The notes below the pieces were generated by a model that saw nothing but the letters and a program-made list of their open reading frames with translations, was not told where the DNA came from and did not search any database. Shown piece by piece: positions 10,502 through 19,968 of a stretch of DNA of 31,321 nt (the stretch's first letter is position 1; each line of letters opens with the position of its first letter). The translations under genes were made by a program, and so were the position numbers. Source of the DNA: Glomus cerebriforme. Its lineage: Eukaryota > Glomeromycota > Glomeromycetes > Glomerales > Glomeraceae. The stretch is taken from the NCBI GenBank assembly GCA_003550305.1, contig QKYT01000322.1, positions 96,159 to 127,479 on the forward strand, given 5' to 3'.

Positions 10502-11067
10502 ATCTAAAATTAAAAAGATGTAAACTTTTTTTTTTGATAAGTAGGACGTGAGAAAGATTGTAGTGTTTATATATTTAAATTTTGGATTATTTTACTATTA
10601 TGGTTAGACTGGAACGGTATAAAAATAAAAATTTTTCCGATTTACCGATTACTGTGACTAAAATTGACCGACATAAATTCTATTTTCGGAATTATCGTTC
10701 AGATTTAATCATTTGTACAATGATAAATGAAGTATAAAAGTTTAAATGAAGTGTAAAAGTGGCTTAGTGATTGAGCGAAAAAAAATTTTCTTTGTAATGT
10801 AAATTTAGATCAAATCAAAATCAGGATGCTCAACCAATTTTGGACAATTAGAATATTACAAATTAATAATTTGTTTAACGTTCCTTCTAATTGAAAACAA
10901 ACGAGAATGTTCATTGTTATATACTGTATTTACTGTATTTAATTTTATTTAATTGATTGAGTCTGATGTAGATATTGTAGCCCGACTTTAAATCAAAACC
11001 ATATCCCAAACCAAGCTGATAAATTTTAAATGTTTAACGTCTCAAACTATTATTATCTAAGGCTGGG
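10502..11067. other. Upstream region of P450 copy 1
   Basis: AT-rich spacer with two TACTGTA words (10922-10928, 10931-10937). At about 10983-11015 it holds an arm (ctttaaatcaaaaccatatc) that is the inverted counterpart of sequence at about 11065-11120. No coding frame. It likely contains the promoter of the minus-strand P450; no TATA box was assigned. Confidence 0.35.
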
Positions 11068-11130
11068 TTGGTTTGGGACATGGTCAAGTTTCGGACAAAA
11101 GGTTTTCCCAAGTTTGATTTGGGACATGGT
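10980..11130. repeat. Palindromic dispersed repeat, second copy
   Basis: The words ggtttgggacatggtcaagt, tttcggaca and cccaagtttgattt recur in the stretch at about 7795-7885 with moderate drift. Within this copy, the left arm near 10983-11015 is an approximate reverse complement of the right arm near 11065-11120, so it can fold back. In both places it lies 5' of a P450 (pseudo)gene. It may be a worn MITE-like element or part of the duplicated P450 unit. Confidence 0.45.
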
Positions 11131-11343
11131 GAGTTTGGGCTACAACATAAGACATATAATTTGCTGCAAATTTTGGCCGCAGGTACAAGGGTAAATCAAG
11201 TTTTTATCGAAAGACATCATCTCAGAAGCAAAAGGTCGAATAAACTTTTACTCGCACTTGGTATTAGCGCATTAATAACGTTATTAGCATGTTTGCTTTT
11301 TGTTTCTTTTTTGAGAAGAAAAAAGAAAATATCAAAATTATGA
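11068..11343 (+). CDS. Doubtful 91-residue frame with a C-terminal membrane helix
   Basis: The second half reads like the end of a type I membrane protein: a basic stretch (HHLRSKRSNK), about 20 hydrophobic residues (LLLALGISALITLLACLLFV) and a basic stop-transfer tail (RRKKK). The first half overlaps the dispersed repeat and is unlikely to be original coding sequence. An acceptor-like cgcag precedes the better part (about 11182). It may be the last exon of a lost membrane protein gene, or chance. No homolog is recognised. Confidence 0.2.
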   Translation: MVWDMVKFRTKGFPKFDLGHGEFGLQHKTYNLLQILAAGTRVNQVFIERHHLRSKRSNKLLLALGISALITLLACLLFVSFLRRKKKISKL

Positions 11344-12034
11344 ATAAGATTATTATTAATAATAGTCTTATGCAACAATATTTTTTTTTTATATTTCCGA
11401 ATAATGTAAATTGGTTTGTATGTAAAATATTCTTATATGTTCAGTTTGCAATTTTGAATAAGTACAGCAATAAAACAATAAGTTCATTTTCAGTTAATTT
11501 ACATCGATCTCTTTTTATCTAAACACATTTATTTAGGATATGTTAAATCTAAATTTATTTATTTTAATCATTAATTTTATTGATAATAAATTACTCAAAT
11601 CATAACATTTAAACAAAATTAAAAAAAAAACTTGTATATATTTCACATCTTTTGTCTAGATAAATCCACAAACTAAAATAATGATGAATATATAAAAATC
11701 TAATATAATAACTATACATGATTAAAATCTAAATAGACTGCAACCTTCAATACCAATCTGCAAACTCAAAGGAACGCCTTGGCACAACTAGCCAGGAGAC
11801 AAGGGCATGTTATCACGTTTCTAGACTTCTAGTAAACCAAGATCATCTTCAGTTGCTTGCTTGCGGTCCATAAAAGAAATCTTAACGATTATTTACTAAT
11901 TTAAACTAATAAGATAGCGTTGAAATTGTTTGTGTAGTTTAAAATATTGAAAAAAAAAACAGAAAAAAAATCTTAATTTTATTGCTAGCAACAAAGTAAT
12001 TAATCAACAAAAGCATTAGTAATTACACATATAT
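11344..12034. other. Intergenic stretch with an unexplained GC-richer patch
   Basis: Mostly AT-rich. A patch at about 11735-11875 is richer in GC than its surroundings. On the minus strand it gives short open pieces (e.g. MDRKQATEDDLGLLEV, then CQGVPLSLQIGIEGCS) broken by stops. This suggests a decayed coding remnant, but I cannot name it. Confidence 0.3.
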
Positions 12035-12300
12035 TTATACTCTTTTTGCTTGTTTCCTAATAGTATAAAGATTATTTTGTGCAGCATAATCATTTACATT
12101 TAGGCCGATATTAGCTCTGCACATTTTTTCGGAATTACGATAATGCCAGTCAGCATCTAAAAGGGCTTAAATTATCTATAAAGGGAAAGATCTACATGAA
12201 TTGCTATAGCTCGCAGTCCTGCTATGTGAAATACTACAGTTTTATCATTCGCTAAACATATCAATATCACGCCATAATAATATGCGTTCTGCTTATTCAA
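12035..12300 (-). pseudogene. Decayed coding remnant, possibly 3'-5' exonuclease-like
   Basis: On the minus strand a terminal exon-like frame runs 12156-12035 after an acceptor-type CCCTTTTAG and ends in TAA; it contains DADWHYRNSEKMCRANIG and NVNDYAAQNNLY. Upstream (about 12296-12180) another frame gives a strand-like GVILICLANDKTVVFHIAGL before stops. The two do not join in phase with standard splice sites. The strand-plus-DYAAQN pattern vaguely recalls DEDDy 3'-5' exonuclease domains (VxLIQL...FHI and YAAxDA). That is a weak guess; a different family is quite possible. Confidence 0.3.
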
Positions 12301-12333
12301 TTAGTCCTATTGTTCTGGACACAAAACTTGTAA

Positions 12334-13050
12334 CTTGTAAGCATACTCCCTCAACCCACGCATAGTATCAATACTGGTCTACAAAATACCTAATAACAAA
12401 TAAATAAAAAAAAATATACTTAAATACACTTGGATAACGGTGATTCACCTGGTAGGATAGTATAGAAAGAAGAAAATATTCTTTTTTTAAAACATTTTAC
12501 AAAAAAAAAAAAAAAATTGTTTAATTTTTTTAAAAAAAAAACATTTTAAGTTTAATTTAAACTTACCAACAAAAATCAATAATTTGAAAATAGATTCTAT
12601 AAAAATAAAAGAAAAATGTATATAAAATATTTTCTAAAATAAAAACTAAATATTAAAAAGTAAATCACTTCAGCCTAACAGTTAATAAATGTTAACATCT
12701 ACAAATAAAAAAAAAAATACATATATGTGTTAGTATCTACTTAACAGTTATTAAAAAAAAATCTACTCTAAAGGTCCGGTCCTACTACGAGACTGCAACA
12801 CATACAGTACATGTACTGGTACCCGTAGGCTTATTAAACTAAGCGTCTATGCTCCAACCCTCGCACAGTACTATACCGTCCCAAACCCAGCCAGCCCTAT
12901 TGTGCTCCCTGCCACGCTATAATATTATGCTGCTCCACAATTAAAACCCGCCAGTCCTACCCTTGAGCTTACAACAATTGTAAGCATACTATGCCCCAAA
13001 CCCACGCATAGTATCATACTGGTCCACAAAACATCTAATAACAAATAAAC
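12334..13050. repeat. Direct repeat pair with a weaker middle copy
   Basis: About 75 bp at 12334-12412 (words gtaagcatact, acccacgcatagtatca, ctaataacaaataaa) recurs at 12977-13050 with few changes. A weaker copy is visible near 12841-12885 (gctccaaccctcgcacagta). The span between holds AT-rich DNA and a GC-richer block (12780-12970). It could be flanking repeats of a lost element or a worn minisatellite. Confidence 0.5.
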
Positions 13051-13667
13051 AAATAAAACAAATAAAAAACAAATAAAAAAACAATCTAAAATATAGTATA
13101 GTCTAAAAGGCCAATATACTGAAATGAGAAAAACAAAAGAATAAACAGCCAAAGTGAAGTCCAAAGGATCAAAATGAAATAGATAGATGAAATAGACAGG
13201 AAAAGAAACCGAAATTAATAGGATAAACAAAATGGTAGAGAGAGAAGAATTTATTAAAAAAATTACGCGTACGCGTTGGGTACCCAGGATATATATAATC
13301 TCCAAAATATGTGATTAATTAAAAAATATAATGTAACTTTTGTGAAATGTCATATAATTATTTTGACATCTACAGTTATATTTTAGTCATAACAGATATG
13401 GGTCAAAATTGTCTGTAAAAAAATACTATACATGATCATTCAGCCAATAATGATGTTAGCCTACAGATAAATACTTTTATAATAATCCCAACTTGATATT
13501 TTTTTATTTAAATTTGCAGAATATTCTGAAAACTATTAATCAAATGATAGTACAAAAGTGGTACTGTATCATTGATAATCCTAGTATAAAACATTTCGTA
13601 ACAAACATTAATAAGTTTATATAAAAAGAAAAGTAAGTTATAAATATATATTTTAAATAAGAAAATA
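13051..13667. other. Intergenic region with a 12-bp palindrome made of two ACGCGT boxes
   Basis: No supported gene. At 13265-13276 lies the perfect palindrome ACGCGTACGCGT, i.e. two tandem MluI/MCB-type boxes. A 126-codon hydrophobic minus-strand frame (13305-12925) crosses it and the repeat copy; it is judged spurious because its composition follows the local purine-rich DNA. The last 300 bases are the 3' flank of P450 copy 2. Confidence 0.35.
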
Positions 13668-15343
13668 CTAATTTCTTGGTTTGACTTTAATTAATAATTC
13701 AGTACAAGCAGTTATAATGGTAGTTTTAGTTTTTAAAGGAGCATTCATATCTACTAAATCAATTTCATATTTTCTAAATAATAAAGCCATCAAACAAACT
13801 AATTCAATCATTGCCAACTTTCTTCCTGGGCATAATCTTAATCCACCACCAAACATGATAAAAGAATGTTTCCTTGGTTCAAAACCTTCAACCAACCATC
13901 TATCCGGGTTAAATTTATCAGGTTCCTCCCAATAATCTTTATTATTATGGATAGCATCAGCATTGATTCGAATCATTGTATCAGCTGGCCATTGATATCC
14001 TGCTATTTCATCAGGTTTTTCAAGACATCTTCCAAACGAACTTGCAACTGGGAAAATGCGAGCAACTTCTTTTATAATAGCTTCACAATATTTTAAATTA
14101 CGAAAATCATTTTCGGTTATTGGTCTTGTTTTATCACCTTGGAATATTCTATCAATTTCTTCTAACATTTTCTTTTTAACATCTGAATTATGTGCAAGAT
14201 AATAGATAATAAATGAAATCATATTTGCAGTCTACATGAAAAAAAAGTAAACATGTTAATATAATGTCCAAAATTTAAATTTGAAAAAAATTTACTTACT
14301 GTATCAGTCCCACCAATAAATCCGTCAAGCATAAGACCACGAATTTCAATATCAGTCATGCCTTCACCACCAACAGAATTAATATCACGTGATGTATTTG
14401 CAATAATCATCGATGTCAACATATCATTTGGTAAAGGTTTATCTAATGGTGTATTTTCAATTTCTTGTCTACGTTTCTTAATAATTGCATCCAGTCTTTG
14501 ATTCATAAATTCCAGGTTTTGAATAAAATCATCTGATTTATTCTTAAAACCTGGAACATAATGTCGTAAGAAAGGAGGAACGACTTGAAACATTAAAAGA
14601 CCTAAAAGATATTTGCGAATTGCTTGAACTAATTTTACGGAATCATCAACTATTTCTGATGAATGTTCAGCTTTTTCATCGCTGAGGGTATTATAATATC
14701 CTGCCATTGTATAAGATCTTTCACCGGTTATCAATTCAATAATCATATCATTTGTAAATTGATTAAACCATGCAGGAAAATCTAATTTATTTTTATTCTC
14801 TTTAATAATTTCTTCTTGTAGATATAATTTTTCCCAATAACTTTCCAATTCATTGAAAAGTCTGTTTGTCCAATCAATTGCTTTATAGGTCAATTTTGGT
14901 GACAAAATAGCTTGTGTAAAAAATTGGCGATTATGTTTCCATGATTTATAATTATTATTGAACAATATTCCTTTTCCCGTCAATCCTAATTCATCGAATC
15001 CTTTTGCGCCAGAATCAGGAAATCTTCTAATATATGGGTTTTTTGTTGAAGGTGTCAAAAGTTTTTCAATATATTCCGCTCGATTTAGGACTACAGTTCG
15101 TGTTGTTCCCAAATAAACATCGAACATGTCACCATATTCCTTGTGGTTTAATTTGAAAAATGTTTTAAGATTTCCACCATGCCAAATAAGTTGAGGTAAA
15201 TTTCCAACGAATGGGAATGGGAAAGGACCAGGTAAAGGATTGACACGGGTAAAATGTATGTAATAATAGTGTGTCACATAGATTGTTAATATGATACCTA
15301 TCAATGAAAGGTAATCATTAATTCCAAAATTATCTAAAATCAT
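13668..15343 (-). CDS. Cytochrome P450 monooxygenase, copy 2, 2 exons
   Basis: Exon 1 is 15343-14300 and exon 2 is 14231-13668, giving 535 residues; the donor is GTAAGT. It has the same build as copy 1: N-terminal anchor ending in HYYYIHFTRV, hinge PLPGPFPFPFVGN, I-helix GGTDTT split by the intron, EVAR (E403, R406), NPDRW, and FGGGLRLCPGR with heme-ligand Cys482. It is about ten residues shorter than copies 1 and 3, mainly through a shorter stretch before the I-helix (SVGGEGMTDIEIRG) and a shorter N-terminus. All catalytic elements are intact. Substrate unknown. The strongest differences from the other copies are in the B-C loop region after TPSTKNPYI, often part of substrate recognition in P450s. 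Confidence 0.93.
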
Positions 15344-16601
15344 CTTTTAAATCAAGTATCTTTTTTTTTTTTATTTTCATAACCAAATGTAGCATTTATA
15401 TTACTTTCATTCTGGCGTAATAATAAGATTCGGGGTAAAGAAGAATAATTTCTCCGTTCCCAAAGCATACTAGATAGTTTGTGTGATTTCACTTAATTTG
15501 TAGAACAAATAAAAATAATTGTTATGCTTAATTATCCGTAGTCTTAAAATATCACGCCGGACGTGACATTTATTTATACCAATCTTTTTTAACCAGAAAA
15601 GGAAAGATTTATCATTACGATAGGCGCGTGACAAATAGACTGTGCCTGCGGTTTTTGTAGCTAACTATTTACGGATATTTTTTTTTATTTCAATACACTA
15701 ATGGGAGAAAAAAAATACCGGGTTTGACGAAATATATTGTGGCGCAACTTAGATCGCAATAAATGCGCAAGATTAATTTATTCGAACCAAATCCACTTAT
15801 TACTTAAGGTACTGTATGTATTGTATAATAGTATAAAATAATGATTAGGCGAAGTAATACGCTTTAATAAATTAAAAATGCCGAAGTTGAATTAAAAATC
15901 CCTCTTGTATAACATATTCGAATATACAGATTGGTCACAATGCATAAACAGTATATAATGAATGCTTTTCCAGTACGTGTCATACTCTTGCGAATTGCAC
16001 TATAATGTTATATTCAATCTTTTAATTGTTGTTAAACGTTCAAACATAGCCAGACAGTCAAATGACAATTTTATAAAGTTTAGCAACAAAGCTATATCTG
16101 CGAACAAGTTCGATTTGAAGGGTTTAAACACGGATGACACAAAATACAAGGGTAACAATAATTAGTTGACATTACATCTCTCTTGCCGTCAAATATAAGT
16201 TGCAAATGTATAATTTTCGAATCATTTATAATTTATAAAGCTATGTTAGAGATATATTAGATATATTAATAAATAAACTGAGACGACTAAATTTATTCAT
16301 AAGATTGTTTATTTAGGATATAATTAATTATTAAATCAAATAACTTTAAAATTATATCCATACAGTGAAATAATTTGATACTGCATGAAATCTATTAAAA
16401 AAATATATCATATATTTAAAATATTACATACTGTATAGAAGTTCCTACGTTCCGTTTCATTGTTTGTGAAATATGAGACAAATCGAAATTACAATAATTT
16501 ACTTAAAAAGGTGACATTTTTGTCTAAAAAAGTAATAATAAAAAATTTCAAAGAAAATAAATTTTCGTATCCTTCGTATATAATATAAATAGTGGCTTAT
16601 C
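15344..16601. other. Intergenic region upstream of P450 copy 2
   Basis: On the minus strand TATAAATA lies at 15578-15571, and next to it is an inverted repeat TCACG-CCGGA-CGTGA (15552-15566). This may be promoter-related, although it is about 210-235 bases from the ATG at 15343. TACTGTA words occur at 15810 and 16429. A 67-codon plus-strand frame (15962-16165) has no recognisable feature. The last 300 bases are AT-rich and probably hold the 3' UTR of the membrane protein gene. Confidence 0.35.
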
Positions 16602-17663
16602 CTATTTTTCTTCTAAAATTTTTTTATACATTATTACAATCCAAGAAGTGACTAACAACCCACTTAAATTTAGAAATATTCTATTAAAGATATCTGGAGT
16701 TTGTAATAGAAAACAATTAATTAAAGAAGGTAAATAAAGCGCAATTATTTCTATAAATTTCCAAATAAGACTAATATAAACATGATGTCTAGGCACTATA
16801 TCTGTGTAAACGGTTCGATACTCCTTAATATAATTATATAAGGTTCTCTTATAATATGAAATTATTAATATTAGAAACTGAATAATAAATGTGAGAGAGA
16901 AAGAAATAACTAAAGCTATAATAAAACTTTGTGTAATATTTTCTTTCAAATCATTGATTAAAAAACAAAGTAAAATTATAAATAGGGTTAAACTTACATA
17001 ATCTATGAAAAATAATATACGAACTAAAATTTTTATTTTAATAATTTCTCTCATTCCATTATTCTCTTTAATTTTCTCGATTACAGTTTTGATGTTCTCT
17101 TCAGGGGTCTCTCCAGTCTCACTGTTCTGATATTTTCTATATAAATTTGTATCTTTTTCATAATTTATTTTAGAAATATCTACTGATGAAGTATCTGATG
17201 AAGTTATTTTTCGTCTAAGGATTTTAATGTTCTCTTCAAGGGTTTGAATTTTTGTTTCAAACTTTTCTAAAAGTTTATTTTCTAAATCATCAAATGCATC
17301 AAATTTTCTTTCTTTATTTCTAAATTTACAAAACATAATAAAATTTATGATAACTCCAAATCCCATAAAAACGATTATGATATGTTGTAAAATTTTAATA
17401 AAATTAGAAACATTAACCGATGAAAAAATAAAAGCTAATTCTTGTTGTAATCCAACATTAACTAATAATATGAGTGATCTAATTAAATTATCTTTTGTTA
17501 CACTATATTTAAGATCTACAATTATAAAAATAATTAATGGAACCATAAAATTGATTAAAACATCAATATAACCTGAGAATGCTTCATGAGCATAATCATC
17601 AGATACTTGTGCCGAAACAAAATCACACAAAAAAAAGATAAAGATAATAAAGAAAAATAACAT
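16602..17663 (-). CDS. Orphan multi-pass membrane protein with coiled coil, 353 aa
   Basis: Single uninterrupted frame. It begins with a strong signal peptide (1-18, likely cleavage after VSA before Q). Hydrophobic segments follow at about 35-52, 62-80, 90-111, 213-237, 245-271, 298-320 and 328-348, so six or seven membrane helices. Between the third and fourth lies a charged loop of about 100 residues with a heptad-rich coiled coil (DDLENKLLEKFETKIQTLEENIKILRRKI, here given as positions about 125-152), then a Ser/Thr-rich part. The halves look alike in layout: three helices, a cytosol-sized loop, then three to four helices. I recognise no family. A role in a membrane complex through the coiled coil is inference. 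A TATA-like TTTATATA lies on the minus strand about 85 bases upstream of the ATG. Confidence 0.7.
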   Translation of the reverse strand: MLFFFIIFIFFLCDFVSAQVSDDYAHEAFSGYIDVLINFMVPLIIFIIVDLKYSVTKDNLIRSLILLVNVGLQQELAFIFSSVNVSNFIKILQHIIIVFMGFGVIINFIMFCKFRNKERKFDAFDDLENKLLEKFETKIQTLEENIKILRRKITSSDTSSVDISKINYEKDTNLYRKYQNSETGETPEENIKTVIEKIKENNGMREIIKIKILVRILFFIDYVSLTLFIILLCFLINDLKENITQSFIIALVISFSLTFIIQFLILIISYYKRTLYNYIKEYRTVYTDIVPRHHVYISLIWKFIEIIALYLPSLINCFLLQTPDIFNRIFLNLSGLLVTSWIVIMYKKILEEK

Positions 17664-18299
17664 CTTAATTGGTTTATAATTGAGATAAGCGAAATTGTCA
17701 ATTTAATATAGGTAATAATTAAAAAGGCAACAATTACTGTACTGTATATAAACGATTTAAAAAAAAAAAATAATAATAATTCATTACACAAAATATCCAA
17801 ATTTGACTTGAATGTCTTAATCAAAAAAATCCATCGGCCGATAGTATTATATTGACCCTTAGTGTAACGTGCCACGGTGCGGGAACTGAGTATAAGAGTA
17901 TTATTTAGTATTATTTATATTATTTACCAGTATTAATGTATTATTACTGTATTCTGTACAAATAAACTAAATAAACTGGTAATTAAGTTCTAAATCTGGA
18001 AAACTATAATAAATTATTATCAAAAATTAATAAATTTTATTTTGATCTCGTATTAAATTTTGAGAAGTAATCTGTTTATTTAATTAATAAAAAAAATTCC
18101 CCTGTTTAAAAATAAAAATAACATCATATGAAAAATTAAGTTACAAATCTTTTTAAAAAATAGCTTAGTATAAAGTGAAAACCATTTAGCTTATAGATGA
18201 CTTATATTGAATTTGTTTAAAACAAAGCTTATATGCTAAAATTAGTTTAAAAAAAAATTAGTTTATAATAAACTGAATTTTAACTGTAAAAACGCGAGT
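17664..18299. other. Intergenic stretch
   Basis: Upstream of the membrane protein gene. It contains overlapping TACTGTACTGTA (17735-17746) and another TACTGTA (17945). No coding frame is supported; the 106-codon minus frame (17875-17555) is an upstream extension overlapping the membrane protein in another frame. The rest is AT-rich. Confidence 0.35.
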
Positions 18300-18790
18300 T
18301 ATTATTTCATAATCGCTTCATAATATTTAGATTACAGATGATTGGACGCGTTTAGCTTCTTCAAACATTTTCTCTTTAAATATAAATAATGAATGAAATT
18401 GAATTCTTAATCTACATTTGAAATAAAAATTGTAAATATAATTTTCAGCTTAAACTTAACGTTCATTTAAATATTTACTCACTGTATCTGTTCCACCAAG
18501 AATACAATACCATGAATTTCAATATCAGTCGTAATGAAATAATTCATCTGATTTCTAAACAAATGAAACGTAAAAGGAGATAATGTTAGACATATATGGA
18601 CTCTATTGAGGACTGAGTATATTCTGTTCCCAAATAAATATCAAATATGTCCCCATATTTCTTGTGAAAAAATACTCTGGGAGTTAACAAATTTCCACGA
18701 ATGCGAACGAGAAAAGACAGATAAAAGATTGACGAGGGTAAGATATTATTGTGCTACGTTATCTATCAATAAAGGGTAGCAAAAAATTAA
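18300..18790 (-). pseudogene. Heavily decayed cytochrome P450 relic
   Basis: Pieces match the P450 genes in order on the minus strand. Near 18780-18720: the anchor/hinge region (aaagattgacgagggtaaga against aaaggattgacacgggtaaa). Near 18660-18625: the DMFDVYLG region (gttcccaaataaatatcaaa against gttcccaaataaacatcgaa). Near 18480-18500: the exon 1 donor (tcactgtatctgttccacca). Near 18300-18420: the start of exon 2 including the KYCEAII region. Most of exon 1 is deleted. About half of the sequence is unalignable, so this is older than the relic at 6965-7709. Confidence 0.8.
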
Positions 18791-19968
18791 TCAAGTAATT
18801 TTTTAAAAGATTATTTTTTTTTTTAGAATTTACTTATTGAAAATTAAAGAAAGAATATTAAATGTACAACATTCCGATAATATTAAAGGTAAAGACAGTA
18901 GTGATAAAATTTAAATGACATTAAAAAATTTTTTTTGGATTAAAATTAAATTTTTATCAATCCAAGGTGAATTAAATATTTTTATCGGCTATTTTCGTAA
19001 TAGCGATTATATAATTTATTTTTAACGACGGATCAACAAATATTGCCGGATAAGGTTTCTTATTTTCTTTTTAGATAGTACACTTTACCGCTGCGAGAAC
19101 CAATTTTTTAACATTATACCGTGATTATGATTTAAATGTTTGCCTTAGTAATCAGATTTCTATAAATGCCTCTTATTATTTATTATTTGAGGGATTTTCA
19201 CCAATAAGATTATCTTAATCGATTAGTAATTGAATTAGTTGTGATCTTGTTTTTTTTAGTGCCATTGTTCCTGTTGTCAAAATTGTATATTTACCTGAAG
19301 ATCATTAACAATAAGGATTAAATAACAAAAGAAGTAAATTATATTTTATATCTAGCCAAAATATTAAGAAAGGGCTTATTTTATTATATGTTCGCAATCA
19401 AAAAGTTGTATTAATAATATTTGAAAATTGTAATGATTTTTGTAAAGTTAATTTCTATTTTTATACAAGGTGTCAATTGAATCACTCACAATCACATGAT
19501 CGAATCTCAAATTTCCTAAATAAAATTAATATTAATACAAATAAGAAATAAGAAAATCTTATATTGAAAATCGTTAGCCAACCACTAAATATAGCTAACC
19601 TATCAAATTACATTATTCTTTAGTTTGTTTTTGCCGGTCATCATAAGATCCTTCTAAAGAATAGCACATATTTGTATATTTCTTTAAGGGAATAGCATGT
19701 ATTGAATTGAATAATTCTTTCAAGTTGTATTGTTCCTTATTAATCCATCCCAGAACGGATACCTCCATTTTTGTCAAACTATTGTATTACTTTTTCATGC
19801 AAGTAAAATTAAATTTTATCATAAAATAAGCATGATCAACTGACTTCTGAAATGAATCACAATTTCCTTTTATAATGTACAAACACAAACTAACTTCCCT
19901 TTAAATATCCCTACTTAAAAAAAAAAAAAAAAAATATATAGGGCATTTCCACTTCCCCACTTAAAAAA
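18791..19968. other. Intergenic region upstream of the RNA-dependent RNA polymerase
   Basis: AT-rich, without a supported gene. The last 60 bases hold a long A run (about 19917-19934) followed by tatata and the start codon context aaaaaaATGAACGG at 19969. A promoter is expected here; no single TATA box is assigned. Confidence 0.35.

Noticed and set aside
12925..13305. 126-codon hydrophobic minus-strand frame
   Set aside because: The composition simply mirrors purine-rich plus-strand DNA, it runs through the direct-repeat copy, and no motif or splice context supports it.
15962..16165. 67-codon plus-strand frame
   Set aside because: Short, with no recognisable domain and no promoter or splice context; such lengths arise by chance.
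17555..17875. 106-codon minus-strand frame upstream of the membrane protein
   Set aside because: It overlaps the real gene in another frame and contains only AT-driven hydrophobic residues.
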